Shown: piece after piece, positions 45,161 to 55,707 of the stretch
Numbering within the stretch: the first letter of the stretch is position 1
Layout of the letters: each line of letters opens with the position of its first letter
NCBI GenBank assembly: GCA_009363875.1
Contig: CM018680.1
Span: forward strand, 57,543,088 to 57,607,087
Source of the DNA: Mikania micrantha
Lineage: Eukaryota; Streptophyta; Magnoliopsida; Asterales; Asteraceae
Direction: 5' to 3'
Length of the DNA: 64,000 nt
Position numbers and translations under genes: made by a program
The notes under the pieces: model-generated
The model's input: the letters and a program-made list of their open reading frames with translations, nothing else
Database searches by the model: none
What the model was told of the DNA's origin: nothing

Positions 45161-48100
45161 TCAAATTGAGATTCCATGCCATAAAATCGTCGCCACATAA
45201 CACGAAGTGAATAAATGAGTCACTGACTCATTACAATCGCAACACAATGGGCATAGTGCCCCCACATCCCGAACACCCCTCCTTGCCAAAGCATCTCGTT
45301 TAGGTAACCGATCTAATAGTGCTTTCCACGCCATAATATTGACTTTTATGGGTACCCACTTGCTCCACGTAAGCCTGGATCGCTGCTCATATTCCCTGTT
45401 CAATGAGCATAACAACCGGAAAGACTTAACCGAGAAACTTCCATTATTGCCCCCATCCCAAAACCATGTATCACTTACCAGCCCCAAAGTTAATTTGCAA
45501 ATAGCATGCATGCAAGATTCTAAAGCTAGCCGATCCTCCAAACTAGTAGGATGCCTCACCCAATCCCACATAAAATTGACACTCACTTCACTCCTCTCCA
45601 CTCTGTCCGAAATAACACATGATTTATTTCGTTCCAGACTATAAGCATGGGAACATTTTCGCCCAAGACCGGTCCCTCACCTATACATCTCTCCAAAATT
45701 CCAATGTATTACCGTTGCCAACTACTCCTTTAATTAGCCTCTTTAAATGAATATTGCAACCCACAAGATAAGAATCAAGTCTTGTAATATTTTTCCATGT
45801 ACCGGAAAGAATCGACTTATATGGAAGAAATTCTGGAAAACAAATTGAAGAATGCAAAGCCGTAATGACCCTTCTCCATAGTTTACCCGGTTTGGTCTTA
45901 TATCTCCACCACCATTTAGCTAGGAGACCCATATTGGCATCTCTTAAATTTCCCACGCCTAGTCTGCCAATTTTTTAGGTTAATACTAGTTCCGACTTAA
46001 CCCAATGTATTTTCTTTTTCTCTGTCAAGCTAGACCCACTCCCTATACCCCAAAGGAAGTTCCTTCTCAACTTATCAAGAATTTCAATTGCTCCCCCAGG
46101 TGCTTTAAACAGGGAGAAGAAGTATAAAGATAATGAGCTAAGAACCGATTTAACCAGTGTGAGTATTCCCCCCATTGACAGATTAGAGGCTTTCCATAAC
46201 GATAATTTCCTCTCAAAGGCATCTATAACTGGTTTCCAGTACATCATCCTATTCATGTTTGCTCCAACAGGAACACCCAGATAATTAAACGACGTTTGCC
46301 CCACCTTACACTGAAGAATATCTACCATATTCGACACAGCCACCTCCTCCAAGTTTAAACTGAATAAATCACACTTCCCCAAGTTTACCTTTAGACCGAA
46401 CGCAAGATAGAAGCACCTTAGAATCCTTGCTAAATTAACAATATTATTGCCTAGCCCATCGCCCATCAAAATCACATCATCCGCGTACATTAAGTGAGAC
46501 ATCACCAGTCCATCATTAGGTAGTTGCAAGGGATGCCAAATTCCAACTTCAGATGCTTTATTAATTACACAACTTAGAATCTCCATTGCAATAATGAATA
46601 AAAAAAGGAGATAGAGGATCTCCTTGTCTAACTCCCCTATGACATTGGAATTCCCATGTTGAGGAACCATTAACCAATACTGAGGTTCGCGAGCTTTCCA
46701 AGCATCCTCTTGCCATTTTCTCCATTCTTGATTAAAAATCATTTGATGAATAATGGAATCAATAAAATCCCAAGATATCGAATCAAATGCTTTATCAAAA
46801 TATAATTTAAAAACCAATGCCTCTTTTTTGGTTTTCCTGATCCATGTCAAAATTTCATTCATAATCAACGGACCATCTAATATATATATCTACCGTGCAA
46901 AAAAGCCATTTGACAATCAGATATGATATAACCAATAACTGATCGTATTCGATTAGACAACACCTTAGAGATTAACTTCAGAAGACAACCCAGCAACCTG
47001 ATCGGCCGAAATTCATTAAAGGACTGATGATCATTTACCTTGGGAATTAGATGTATAAAAGATGAGCTGCCAGATTTATGGATCACACCTTGATGATAGA
47101 AGTGATCAAAAACCTTGAACAGATCATCTTTGAGGAGGTCCCAATAATGTTTAATGAAGGCAAAATTAAAACCATCAGGCCCAGGTGCCTTCTCGCTTCC
47201 GATATCCCACACAGCACCTTTGATTTCTTCAATCGAGAATGGTTCTGGGATCGCATCGACTTCCCAGCTTTCAAGGTTTTTAATTCCATGGTAGATTATG
47301 CTCGGCCTCAAACTCATAGGCTCCTTAAACTTATTCCTAAAGAAATGACATGCCTTTCTTTTGATTTTTACTGGATTAGAACATCATTGCCCATTAATAC
47401 TCATTCCATTGATCAGCCCATGAAAAAAAGCAGTATTTTCATCCCCTTCCACTGCCCATTTAACTCTAGATTTCTGCTTCATATCAGCCAACTTAATCTG
47501 GTCTAGATTTTTAATTCAATTATGCACCTTGCCCACCGATCCCTTTCCAATTCTGAAAGAAAACCCAATTCTGCCAATGTTTCAAAGTGTTGACATTCAT
47601 CCATAATTGATTGTTGTTGTTCATTTTCCTGTTTTGATCTTTCAGGCCGCCACTCCTTCAGATTAGATTTGACCTTCCTCAATTTTGTCATAAAATTAAC
47701 ATCAGGGGGCTCCATCTCAACACATTCATCCATTGCATTACAGACTACCTCATCATTTCAGGAATTGACAGCCATGATGAATAAAACTTAAAAGGAGGAG
47801 GGCCAAAATCTAGTTTGCTTAGGACAAGGCTCATAGGTGCGTGATTAGACCAAAGTTGAGGGTGTGCGGTCACAATAGCCTTCGGCTAACGCTGCAAAAA
47901 CTGGTTGCATACCAAGAACCTATCAATCTTACTGAATTTTTTCCCATCCATTGACATACATGTATACTTCAAGCCCCCCATTCGATATTCATGCAGCCTA
48001 GCTCTATATATAAAATCATTGAATTCTGCTGCTCCCTGGGGATCAAATTCCGAATGTAATCTCTCATTCGAATTTCTAACTTCATTAAAGTCGCCATGAA

Positions 48101-48510
48101 AACTCACAAACCTAGAAATCCACCATCAAACCGATTATAACTTCCCATAATATCCTTTTGAGTCTTAATTGTTGCAGTGAATATGCATTCACTATATTGA
48201 AAGATTCCTCAAATCCCACCACCGAACCGTTTACATGTAGAAAATTATCACCTTTATTCACCCCTTGTTTAATAAAGATATCCGGATCGCATAAGGATAC
48301 TATCCCACCTGACCAACCTTAAGCGTTGACACATTCCGATTCCAATCTCTTATTCCCCCATATTTGATTAAGAGGCAATTTAGAGTTATCAGCAAATTGA
48401 GCTTCCTAAATACCCAAGAATTTTATTTTATTATTCCTTTTAAGGCTTTTGATCAAAACAACCTTGTTTTCATTCCCAATCCCCCTTATATTTATAGATA
48501 AGAAATCCAT
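45161..48510 (-). pseudogene. LINE 1 ORF2: endonuclease, RT, zinc-binding domain
   Basis: The start chosen is the ATG at 48510 (MDFLSINIRGIGNENK, the usual AP-endonuclease opening). Endonuclease parts include GDFNEVRNSNER and KIDRFLVCNQF (48107-47886). RT reads APGPDGFNFAFIKHYW (near 47190), HLIPKV, FRPIRLL, then FKLYFDKAFDSISWDF (near 46810) and MYADDVILMG (near 46485). A zf-RVT domain (AWKALLDRLPKRDALARRGV ... CPLC ... HLFTSC) lies at 45360-45180. The catalytic Asp of RT motif A is Tyr, and at least five frame breaks separate the pieces. Confidence 0.85.
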
Positions 48511-48513
48511 TAA

Positions 48514-49230
48514 AAATATTTTATCAATCACCTTCACCCATAATAAGAACTTGAACTTGAACTTGATCACTGAAGCCATCAATATCAATTCCTACCAATT
48601 TGCCCACTGCGATGGTTTCCTGTACTTCTGTAAAATTATCTGGAATGTCAATTCCATCCCGTGGCGCTGAATTCAACAGATCATCAGAAGCCGTTTGTAT
48701 CCTGGGTTCACCGAAACGGAAAATTCCAGATTGCCCTGGCAAAACTCCATCAGACATGATACTTTCACTGCCATTTGATCTCCCACCACGGCAACACCTG
48801 ATTCGAGAATTTTTATCCGAGGGGATACATTTAGGTCAAACGTTAATGAATGTAAATCCACCCCAGGGAGTTCAGAAATATTCTGAAGAAGACAATTCCC
48901 CTCATTAAACCCATCATTGGAACATACTCTTTTCCTTGGCCTAGGATTAATTAGCCCATTACCCTGCTCCATCAGATTAGGCCCATTAGCCAAATCAGGA
49001 CTTAATTCCTCAAAGCCCATTGGACTACACCTTACATCCCTGGCACTCCAAGCCCAATCTCCATTTGAAAATCTTTACCGCCAAATACAACATTGATCTT
49101 TGGCCCTGACGATTGATCTTCCCTACCATCTTTGGAGCTTGTCATGCCATTATTTTGTTCAATAATTTCCCCTCTTCTCTTACAACATCATTACAACTTT
49201 TCAACTTCTCAGCTATCTGTATATCTTATC
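48514..49230 (-). pseudogene. LINE 1 ORF1 C-terminal remnant
   Basis: Readable stretches include GPKINVVFGGKDFQMEIGLGVPG and a longer frame at 49020-48673 (SPDLANGPNLMEQGNGL). The position before ORF2 fits the tail of a plant LINE gag-like ORF1; no domain is certain. Confidence 0.5.
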
Positions 49231-49260
49231 TTTTTTTTTTGAATAGCTAAAGAAATTTTA

Positions 49261-50892
49261 TTAAACACCAAATATCATGACTAGCAAGATGCTAGCATGA
49301 AAAACAATTACAACCACAACATAATCAGTCAATACAAAATGATCTCCACTCATCCCAGCCCAAACTACCTTTTTCGCCCAAGATTTATACCACAGGAACC
49401 CGGTTCTTTTTACCTCTTCCACCAACGAAAATAAGGAGGGATTTATATTATGAAACACCACCTCATTCCTTAACCTCCATAAGCACCAACATGCCGTAAT
49501 AATAATGGAGTGAATCACCTCTTTCTTGAATTTGTTTACCGGAAGTGATTTGTAAACTTCCAAAAGATCACGTCTCTCAAAAGCGAATATGGGGGTACCT
49601 TACACCAAGAGGAAACTTGTTGCCATAAGCCTACAGCAAATTCACAACCAATCAACAGGTGGTTCGCTGATTCCACTTCAAGCCTGCATAGAGGACACAA
49701 GGCTGATAGAAGGGAGATGTTTCTTTGGATTAACGCAGCTCTCGCCAGAATTCTTCCTAATTCAGCCCTCCATACAAAAGCATTGGCTTTAATAAGCATC
49801 CATTTACTCCAATGTAAAACGAAATTTGAATGTTGCCCCCTAAATTCCACCAGCCTGTTTTTGGGAGATTTAACCGAGAATCGTCTATCCTTTGCTCCTT
49901 GCCAAACCCATCGATCTTTGGAGTTATTAGATCAAATTTGAGATAACAAACATACACATACTGATAACTCATCTAGCTCCACTCACTACTCAGACTTCTT
50001 GACCAATTCCAGTTTAATTTCATTCCATTATCATCAAAAACCACCTGATCCTTTACTCAGCACCTTTTTTGGACTTCAATCTTAAAAAGGTTAGGAAATC
50101 CTTTAAGACCTAACTTATGGAAAGAAACATCTAGCTTTGCAATATTAGACCGTGTTCTGGCATATACTGATCTGTAAGGGACCACACTCCCATTGCGCTT
50201 AGAGAAGTGAATCCCCTTTACCACCTTACGCCATAGATTATTAGGTTCCATATTAAACCTCCACCACCATTTTGCAAGAAGGCAAATATTTATATCCTTT
50301 AATGACCCAATACCCAGCCCACGATCTTCTTTTTGTTGAATCACCCTTTCCCATCCCACCTAATGGATTTTCGCCTAATTATTTACTCCACCCCACAGGA
50401 AGGCTTTTCTTAATTTTTCTAGTTTATCAATTATCTTCATTGGAGCTTTGTAAAGAGAGAAACAGTATGAAGGGAGGTTGTTTAAGACTGATTTGATAAG
50501 AGTCAAGCGCCCCACCGAAAGATAGGTGTTTTGCTTTCCAAAGCGATAGCCTACTTTCAAATACATTAACCACAGCTTGGCAATGTTCCTCCTTATTCAT
50601 GTTTGCTCCGACAATTTAACCAAGGTAACTAAAGGGTAGAATTCCAACATTACAATGTAACAGGTCTGCCATATTTTGCACCATATGTTCATCAATATTG
50701 AACCCAAATAGATTACACTTTCCCAAGTTTATTTTCAGACCAGATACCATATGGAAGGCTCTTAACAGTCTTCTAAGATTAGCCAGATTAAAAGTTGACC
50801 AATCACCCATAATTATGGCATCATCCGCAAATAAAAGGTGTGATATGCTTGGCCATTATTTGGAATAGTAAGGCCATGAAAGACTCCCACCG
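49261..50892 (-). pseudogene. LINE 2 ORF2, C-terminal half
   Basis: It contains RT FADDAIIMGDW (near 50820), KINLGKCNLFG, the ILPFSYLG block, the LLAKWWWRF block (50270), and a zf-RVT domain (ANAFVWRAELGRILARAALIQRN ... CPLC ... ANHLLIGC) at 49790-49640. Several frameshifts are present. Similar in order to LINE 1 but clearly diverged. Confidence 0.85.
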
Positions 50893-53129
50893 TGTAACGA
50901 CCCGATTTTTAACTTTTTATTAATATAATCGATATGTGATATAATATTAAGTTAAATAGTGTTGTTATGTGTTGACTAGTAGGTTAAATGACTAACTACT
51001 AGTAAATTGTAGTTAAATGATCAACTAGAGAATTGAGGGACTAATATTGCCGATTGTTAAAAGATGAATTAAAATGGGGTTTTAAAGGGGGAATGAGGGT
51101 CAACATGGTCAAAATCAGAAACATATTCTGGGATTAGAAGGGGGCGACGACCACAAAGGAGAAAAAACAAGGTTTTCGTGATTTTGGCCAAATTCGTCGT
51201 CAAATCTCGTTCCAAACGTTAATGCAAGCTAGGATTTGGATTCCTCTTGTAATTTCACAACTATAGGTATGTAAATTTCATATGGGTTGTTAAATTTTTG
51301 TGGGTCTTCATGTGGGGATGGTTAAAGGATGATGAAACTCAAATTTTGGGTTGTTGGTGTAATCCAAACCAAGAGATGATGTTAGTAATGTGAGAAAACA
51401 ACTAAATAATCATCTTGTATGTAAAATAGATTGAAAACCTAGAGTTGGGGTTTTGGGGATTTCATGGGTTTTATGAATTCAATGAAGTTATGGTGTAAAT
51501 GATGAATTTGGTGAATAGGTGTTGTGTCTATTACATATGTGCAGAAATTTTGATCAAAGATTCATAAAATGAGGAGTTTAAGAATTTGTATGTTAAAAAT
51601 GGATATGAATGGAATTGAAAGAATGGTTTTAAAACATGAATGAAAAAAATATGCACATAAGGTGTTTGAGAAAATGCCTCAAACAACCTCAAGTACTTAA
51701 ATGATGTGAGGTCTTGGTGAAATTGGGGGTAATGGATAATTAACTTAATTGTATGAATTATAAGTGCCAATTAGGTGTAATTAGCTAGAATGAAAGGAAT
51801 TGATGGTGAATTGGTGATTTAGGAGATTTGACTACAATAAAGTCAATTATGGTGATAATGGGTCAAAGGGGTGTGAGTTGATTTTCTTGTGTGTTATTCC
51901 TAGATTGAATGTGTATGTGTGATTATATGATCTAGGAAGTGGAAATACAAACCAACGACCCGGTAAGGAGAAGGTTGAACCAAGTGGAACAAAGGATCAA
52001 GGTGAGTAAACCTAACCATGTATATGCAACCATAAGTCATATTCATGTTTGTTGATTTTGTTGAATTGTATGAACTATTTGATATAGTGTTTTGTGGATA
52101 TTGTTGTTTGTTATGTGATGTATGCATAACCTATATTGGTGTCAATGTTTGATAAAGTATAGTTGGCACATTAATTGGTGAATGATCCACATTCGTGTGG
52201 AATGTGATGTAAGATCATAAATTGGTGACAATTGGGTGATGATCCACATTCGTGTGGAAGTAGGTATAAGTCCATACTCTTATGGCAAAGGGGATGATCC
52301 ACATGCGTGTGGAAGTTAATGTAAGGCCACCATAGAGTGGCATTGGTGATGATCCGCATTCGTGCGGAAGGATATTGATAAAGATTAGAAATTATTTGAG
52401 AAAATTGAACCATTGATTGGTTAAATGGTATTTACATGTTATAAGTTGCTAAGATAGGTTTAGAACTTATTTACATGTTAAATGGTGTGCATGAAACTTG
52501 TTTTTGGGGGTAAAGAAATGATTGGAAATAATCGGAAATGAATTTGGGGGTTAAAACCGATTATTTTGCGTTTTGGGTAAATTTTGGACAAATTCTGTCA
52601 GTGGAGTCTAAGACGCCACTGGGCGCATCCAGGATGCCACCTAAAACGCCACCTGGAGTCTAGGACACCACCAAGCCTCTGTAGACGCCATCCAAAAACA
52701 CCACAGTAGAGTCTGGGACGCCACTAGGCTTTCCACAGACGCCACCCAGGACGCCACTTCCTGTAGGAATGGTTTTGAATGGGGAGTTTAAGGGGTTAAC
52801 TCACTTAGTCCTTTTGGACTAACACTTGATTGTTTGTGGTTGTTTCAAGTCAAAAGTAGATTCGGCTACAAAAGTGATGATCGGGATATGACGGATCGAA
52901 CCGACCTTGTAGTACTAAGCTAATATTTTGGATAAACTAATTTTTGTATATCATTGTAAATGGGTTAAGGGTGATAAATATTAGCAAACAATTATGATAT
53001 GGAAGTTTGAATGTTTATATATGAATTAGTTGGGCTATGTAACCAACATAACTCAAAAAATTTTGGGACCTGTTTTGAAAAACTCTGATATAATTATGTA
53101 AATGAGGTTTTGAGATTTAGGGTGCCACA
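50893..53129 (+). mobile_element. Solo LTR (TGTAACGACC family), 2237 bp, inside LINE 2
   Basis: TGTAACGACCCG to GGGTGCCACA with identical 5-bp flanks CACCG (50888-50892 and 53130-53134). Contains a consensus donor AAG|GTGAGT at 51999-52007, a hairpin array (52186-52368), a cluster of about eight ACGCCAC-type words (52610-52760), a TTAGTCC-TTTT-GGACTAA hairpin (52805-52822) and an acceptor-like TTTCAAG at 52849. No internal domain. Confidence 0.93.
52186..52368 (+). other. Array of covarying hairpins with TTCG/TGCG loops
   Basis: First class: TCCACA-TTCG-TGTGGA at 52186-52201 and 52243-52258, TCCACA-TGCG-TGTGGA at 52298-52313, TCCGCA-TTCG-TGCGGA at 52353-52368. Second class between them: CCATA-CTCT-TATGG at 52272-52285 and GCCAC/GTGGC at 52326-52341. 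Stem bases differ in pairs while the flanks (GATGA before, AG or AA after) stay the same. Confidence 0.8.
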
Positions 53130-53134
53130 CACCG

Positions 53135-54794
53135 TAGAAGCCTTGTTAAACATGCAGCTAAATGCTTCCATGAGGATGATAAAGAGGAAAGGGGGAGAGC
53201 GTCACCTTTCCTTATGCCTCTTGAGCATTGAAACTCCACTGTTGGGGAGCTATTGACCAACACCGAAGCTCTAGAAAAATGTAGAATTCCTTGGATCCAT
53301 CCCCTCCATTTGGGTAAGAAACCCATCTGCTCCAAAATGGAATCTAGGAAATCCCACGAGATAGAATCAAAAGATTTGTCAAAATCAATCTTAAAAAAGA
53401 AAGCCTTCCGCTTCGTCTTTTTAATCCATGTCGTCATTTCATTTACAATCAAAACTCCATCTGAGATACTCCTATTAGATAGGAATGCAGTCTGAGTATC
53501 AGAAATAATTGAGTTCATTACCACTTTTAAACGATTAGCAAGAACTTTCGAAATAACTTTAGTAATACAACCAATAAGAGATATAGGCCGATAATCAGAA
53601 AGATTTGAGAGATTATCTTTCTTAGGAACCAGTGTGATAAATGATGAGCCGCATCCCCTAGACAATTTACCCGTATGAAAGAAGAAATCCATCATTTTTT
53701 TTAAAATCAACTTAGAGATACTTCTAAAATTTCTTAATGAAGTCGAAATTGAATCCATCCGGCCTAGGAGCACGATCGCCCCCACACTCCCAAACTGCCC
53801 TTTTGATTTCCTCCACTGTAAACACCGACTCCAGAGATTGGGCTTCTTGCTGAGATAATACCTTAGAAAAGGAACATGACATCTTAGGCCTAATTCCCAC
53901 CATTTCTTGGAATTTTTTACTATAGAATGAGAATACTTCTTCTTTAATTTGATCCGGATTGGAGTTCCATATCCCATTAATGAATAATTCGTTCAGCCGA
54001 TTACTTTTAAGGTTGGCATTAAGGATGCCATGAAAGAAGGAAGAATTTTCGTCCCCATCCAATGCCCATTTACACCGGGCCTTTTGTCTTGTATCTTTCT
54101 TTTTAATGTCCTCTAATAATTTGATCTCCTTCCTGATAGTATCCTGATCCTCTTTTTCAATGTCCCTGAGATTCCTTGATTCAACTACAAATTCATACGA
54201 CAAAGCTTTCTCCCATAAAGTGGTTAAGTCCCTTTCATTAATTAACCTTTGATCATAAATCCATTTCATAAGAGCCTCCTTAGTAGCTTTAAGCTTAGCT
54301 GCCAATACTTTCTCCGGATATCCACCCAGTTGGATAGAGTTTAAAGCTTTTATCACCACACTTTCCATTCTTGGAAATTTGAACCACGAAGAGAAGAACC
54401 GAAAAGGAACAGGTCCAAAGTCAATTTTAGAAGTAATTAAAATGATTGGGCTATGATTAGACCATTTTTTGGACAAGACCGTTGCACATGCATTAGGCCA
54501 TTTACATATGAACTTATCGCAGACAAGAAATCGATCCAATTTGCTAAAACTTTCCCCACATCCTTCCATGTACGTGAATTCCGATCCACCCATATTATAT
54601 TCCATTAAGTGAGTGTTTTTTATAAAATCATTAAAGAGAGAAGCTCCAAGAGGACAAAATTTTGATCCCCTTTTATGCGTTGGGCATCGCACCTCATTGA
54701 AATCTCCTGTCATCGGCCATACCCCAGGTTTGGAAGATTTTAATAATACCAAATAGTCCCATAATGATTTTTTATCATTCATATTATGCGGACC
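53135..54794 (-). pseudogene. LINE 2 ORF2, endonuclease and N-terminal RT
   Basis: Endonuclease part: TGDFNEVRCPTHKRGSKF, EYNMGGSEFTYME and SKLDRFLVCDKF (54720-54500). RT part: DGFNFDFIKKF (53740), FITLVPKKDNLSNLSDYRPISLIGC, TAFLSNRSISDG, FKIDFDKSFDSISWDFLDS (53380) and FQCSRGIRKGD. A frame break lies near 53730, and the usual Gly in the APGPDG motif is Arg. RT motif A Asp is intact, unlike LINE 1. Confidence 0.85.
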
Positions 54795-55475
54795 TGTTGG
54801 AAAATAAGGACTGATGAGCAAAACCACTGAAACCAGACACTTGAATAAAACCGCGGAATGACAAGCCGCGGATGCTTCTCTTCCGATTGAAGAACTGCTT
54901 CAGCATCGGAAGACCAACAGCGGAAGATTCGCCAAAAAGAACTATCGCTGAACTCATCTACCTCAGAAGACTTTAGCTGATCATGACATCTTCGGAAGAC
55001 AACCATTGTATTGGAAGAAGTCAAATGACTCGGAAGACAATCTCCTCTTCCAAAATAACTGATTAATTAATCAGCTTCCGAAAGAATAACCACTGAACCC
55101 CAATACAACTACTTCAACCTCGGAAGACCTGAAGACTCCTGAAGACTCTTGTTTCCGTTGTTGTTGACTTTGTATTTGTACTAGTCTGTTGTTTCAGTGT
55201 CTGTAACAATGTCAGCTATTTGTCTTATTATTTCTTGTCTTGTATCTCAGAATGTTTGGTTAAGTCCCAACATTCTCTAATTAAAATGAATTACTTCCCC
55301 CAAAATTCCTTGTGCTTTCTATCTTTTCTCTTCTCTCTTTCTTAGCAAGAAAACTAAACAACAAAAATAACCTAGTGTAAAACGTTAGAGGGAGCTAAAA
55401 CCAAAGCTTTGACTAAGTGTCTAAAGCCTTGTTCCTGGTAAAACAGCTACACCTCGAATTTTCTGTAGTTCAACA
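54795..55475 (+). repeat. 5' LTR of Sirevirus A (681 bp)
   Basis: TGTTGGAAAATAAGG to GTAGTTCAACA. It is rich in TTCGGAAGA-type words and holds a palindromic pair CTTCCGAT (54880-54887) and ATCGGAAG (54905-54912). A related inverted copy lies at 61242-61945. Confidence 0.9.
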
Positions 55476-55477
55476 AT

Positions 55478-55490
55478 TGGTATCAGAGCC
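55478..55490 (+). other. Primer-binding site of Sirevirus A
   Basis: TGGTATCAGAGCC, complement of tRNA-iMet, two bases from the LTR end. Confidence 0.95.
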
Positions 55491-55707
55491 TTGTCCTTAG
55501 TCTTGGTTTAACCATCAATACAAAAACTCAAAGCTCTCACTGATATCTTGTTGTTTTAGTTTTCTGCATTCTATCTTTTCTATCTTTCGATTTTCTGTAA
55601 ATCAGTAGGAGTTTGATTTTTGAACTAAATTGTGTTCAAAAATCATTCTAACAAATCATTTTGAGAACTCATCACTCGTTGATTTGCTCATAACTATTTG
55701 TGAACCA

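Larger units (their letters stand above)
44761..49230 (-). mobile_element. L1-type LINE 1, decayed
   Basis: On minus the element ends with a poly(A) tail (T run at 44761-44769 on plus) and contains the ORF1 tail, endonuclease, reverse transcriptase and a zf-RVT domain. The upstream end is cut at 49230, where the poly(A) tail of LINE 2 begins, so LINE 2 probably inserted into LINE 1. Confidence 0.85.
49231..54794 (-). mobile_element. L1-type LINE 2, decayed, split by a solo LTR
   Basis: Poly(A) tail as a T10 run at 49231-49240. RT and endonuclease continue to 50892, resume at 53135 after the solo LTR, and end at 54794, where the Sirevirus LTR interrupts the endonuclease domain. Confidence 0.85.
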
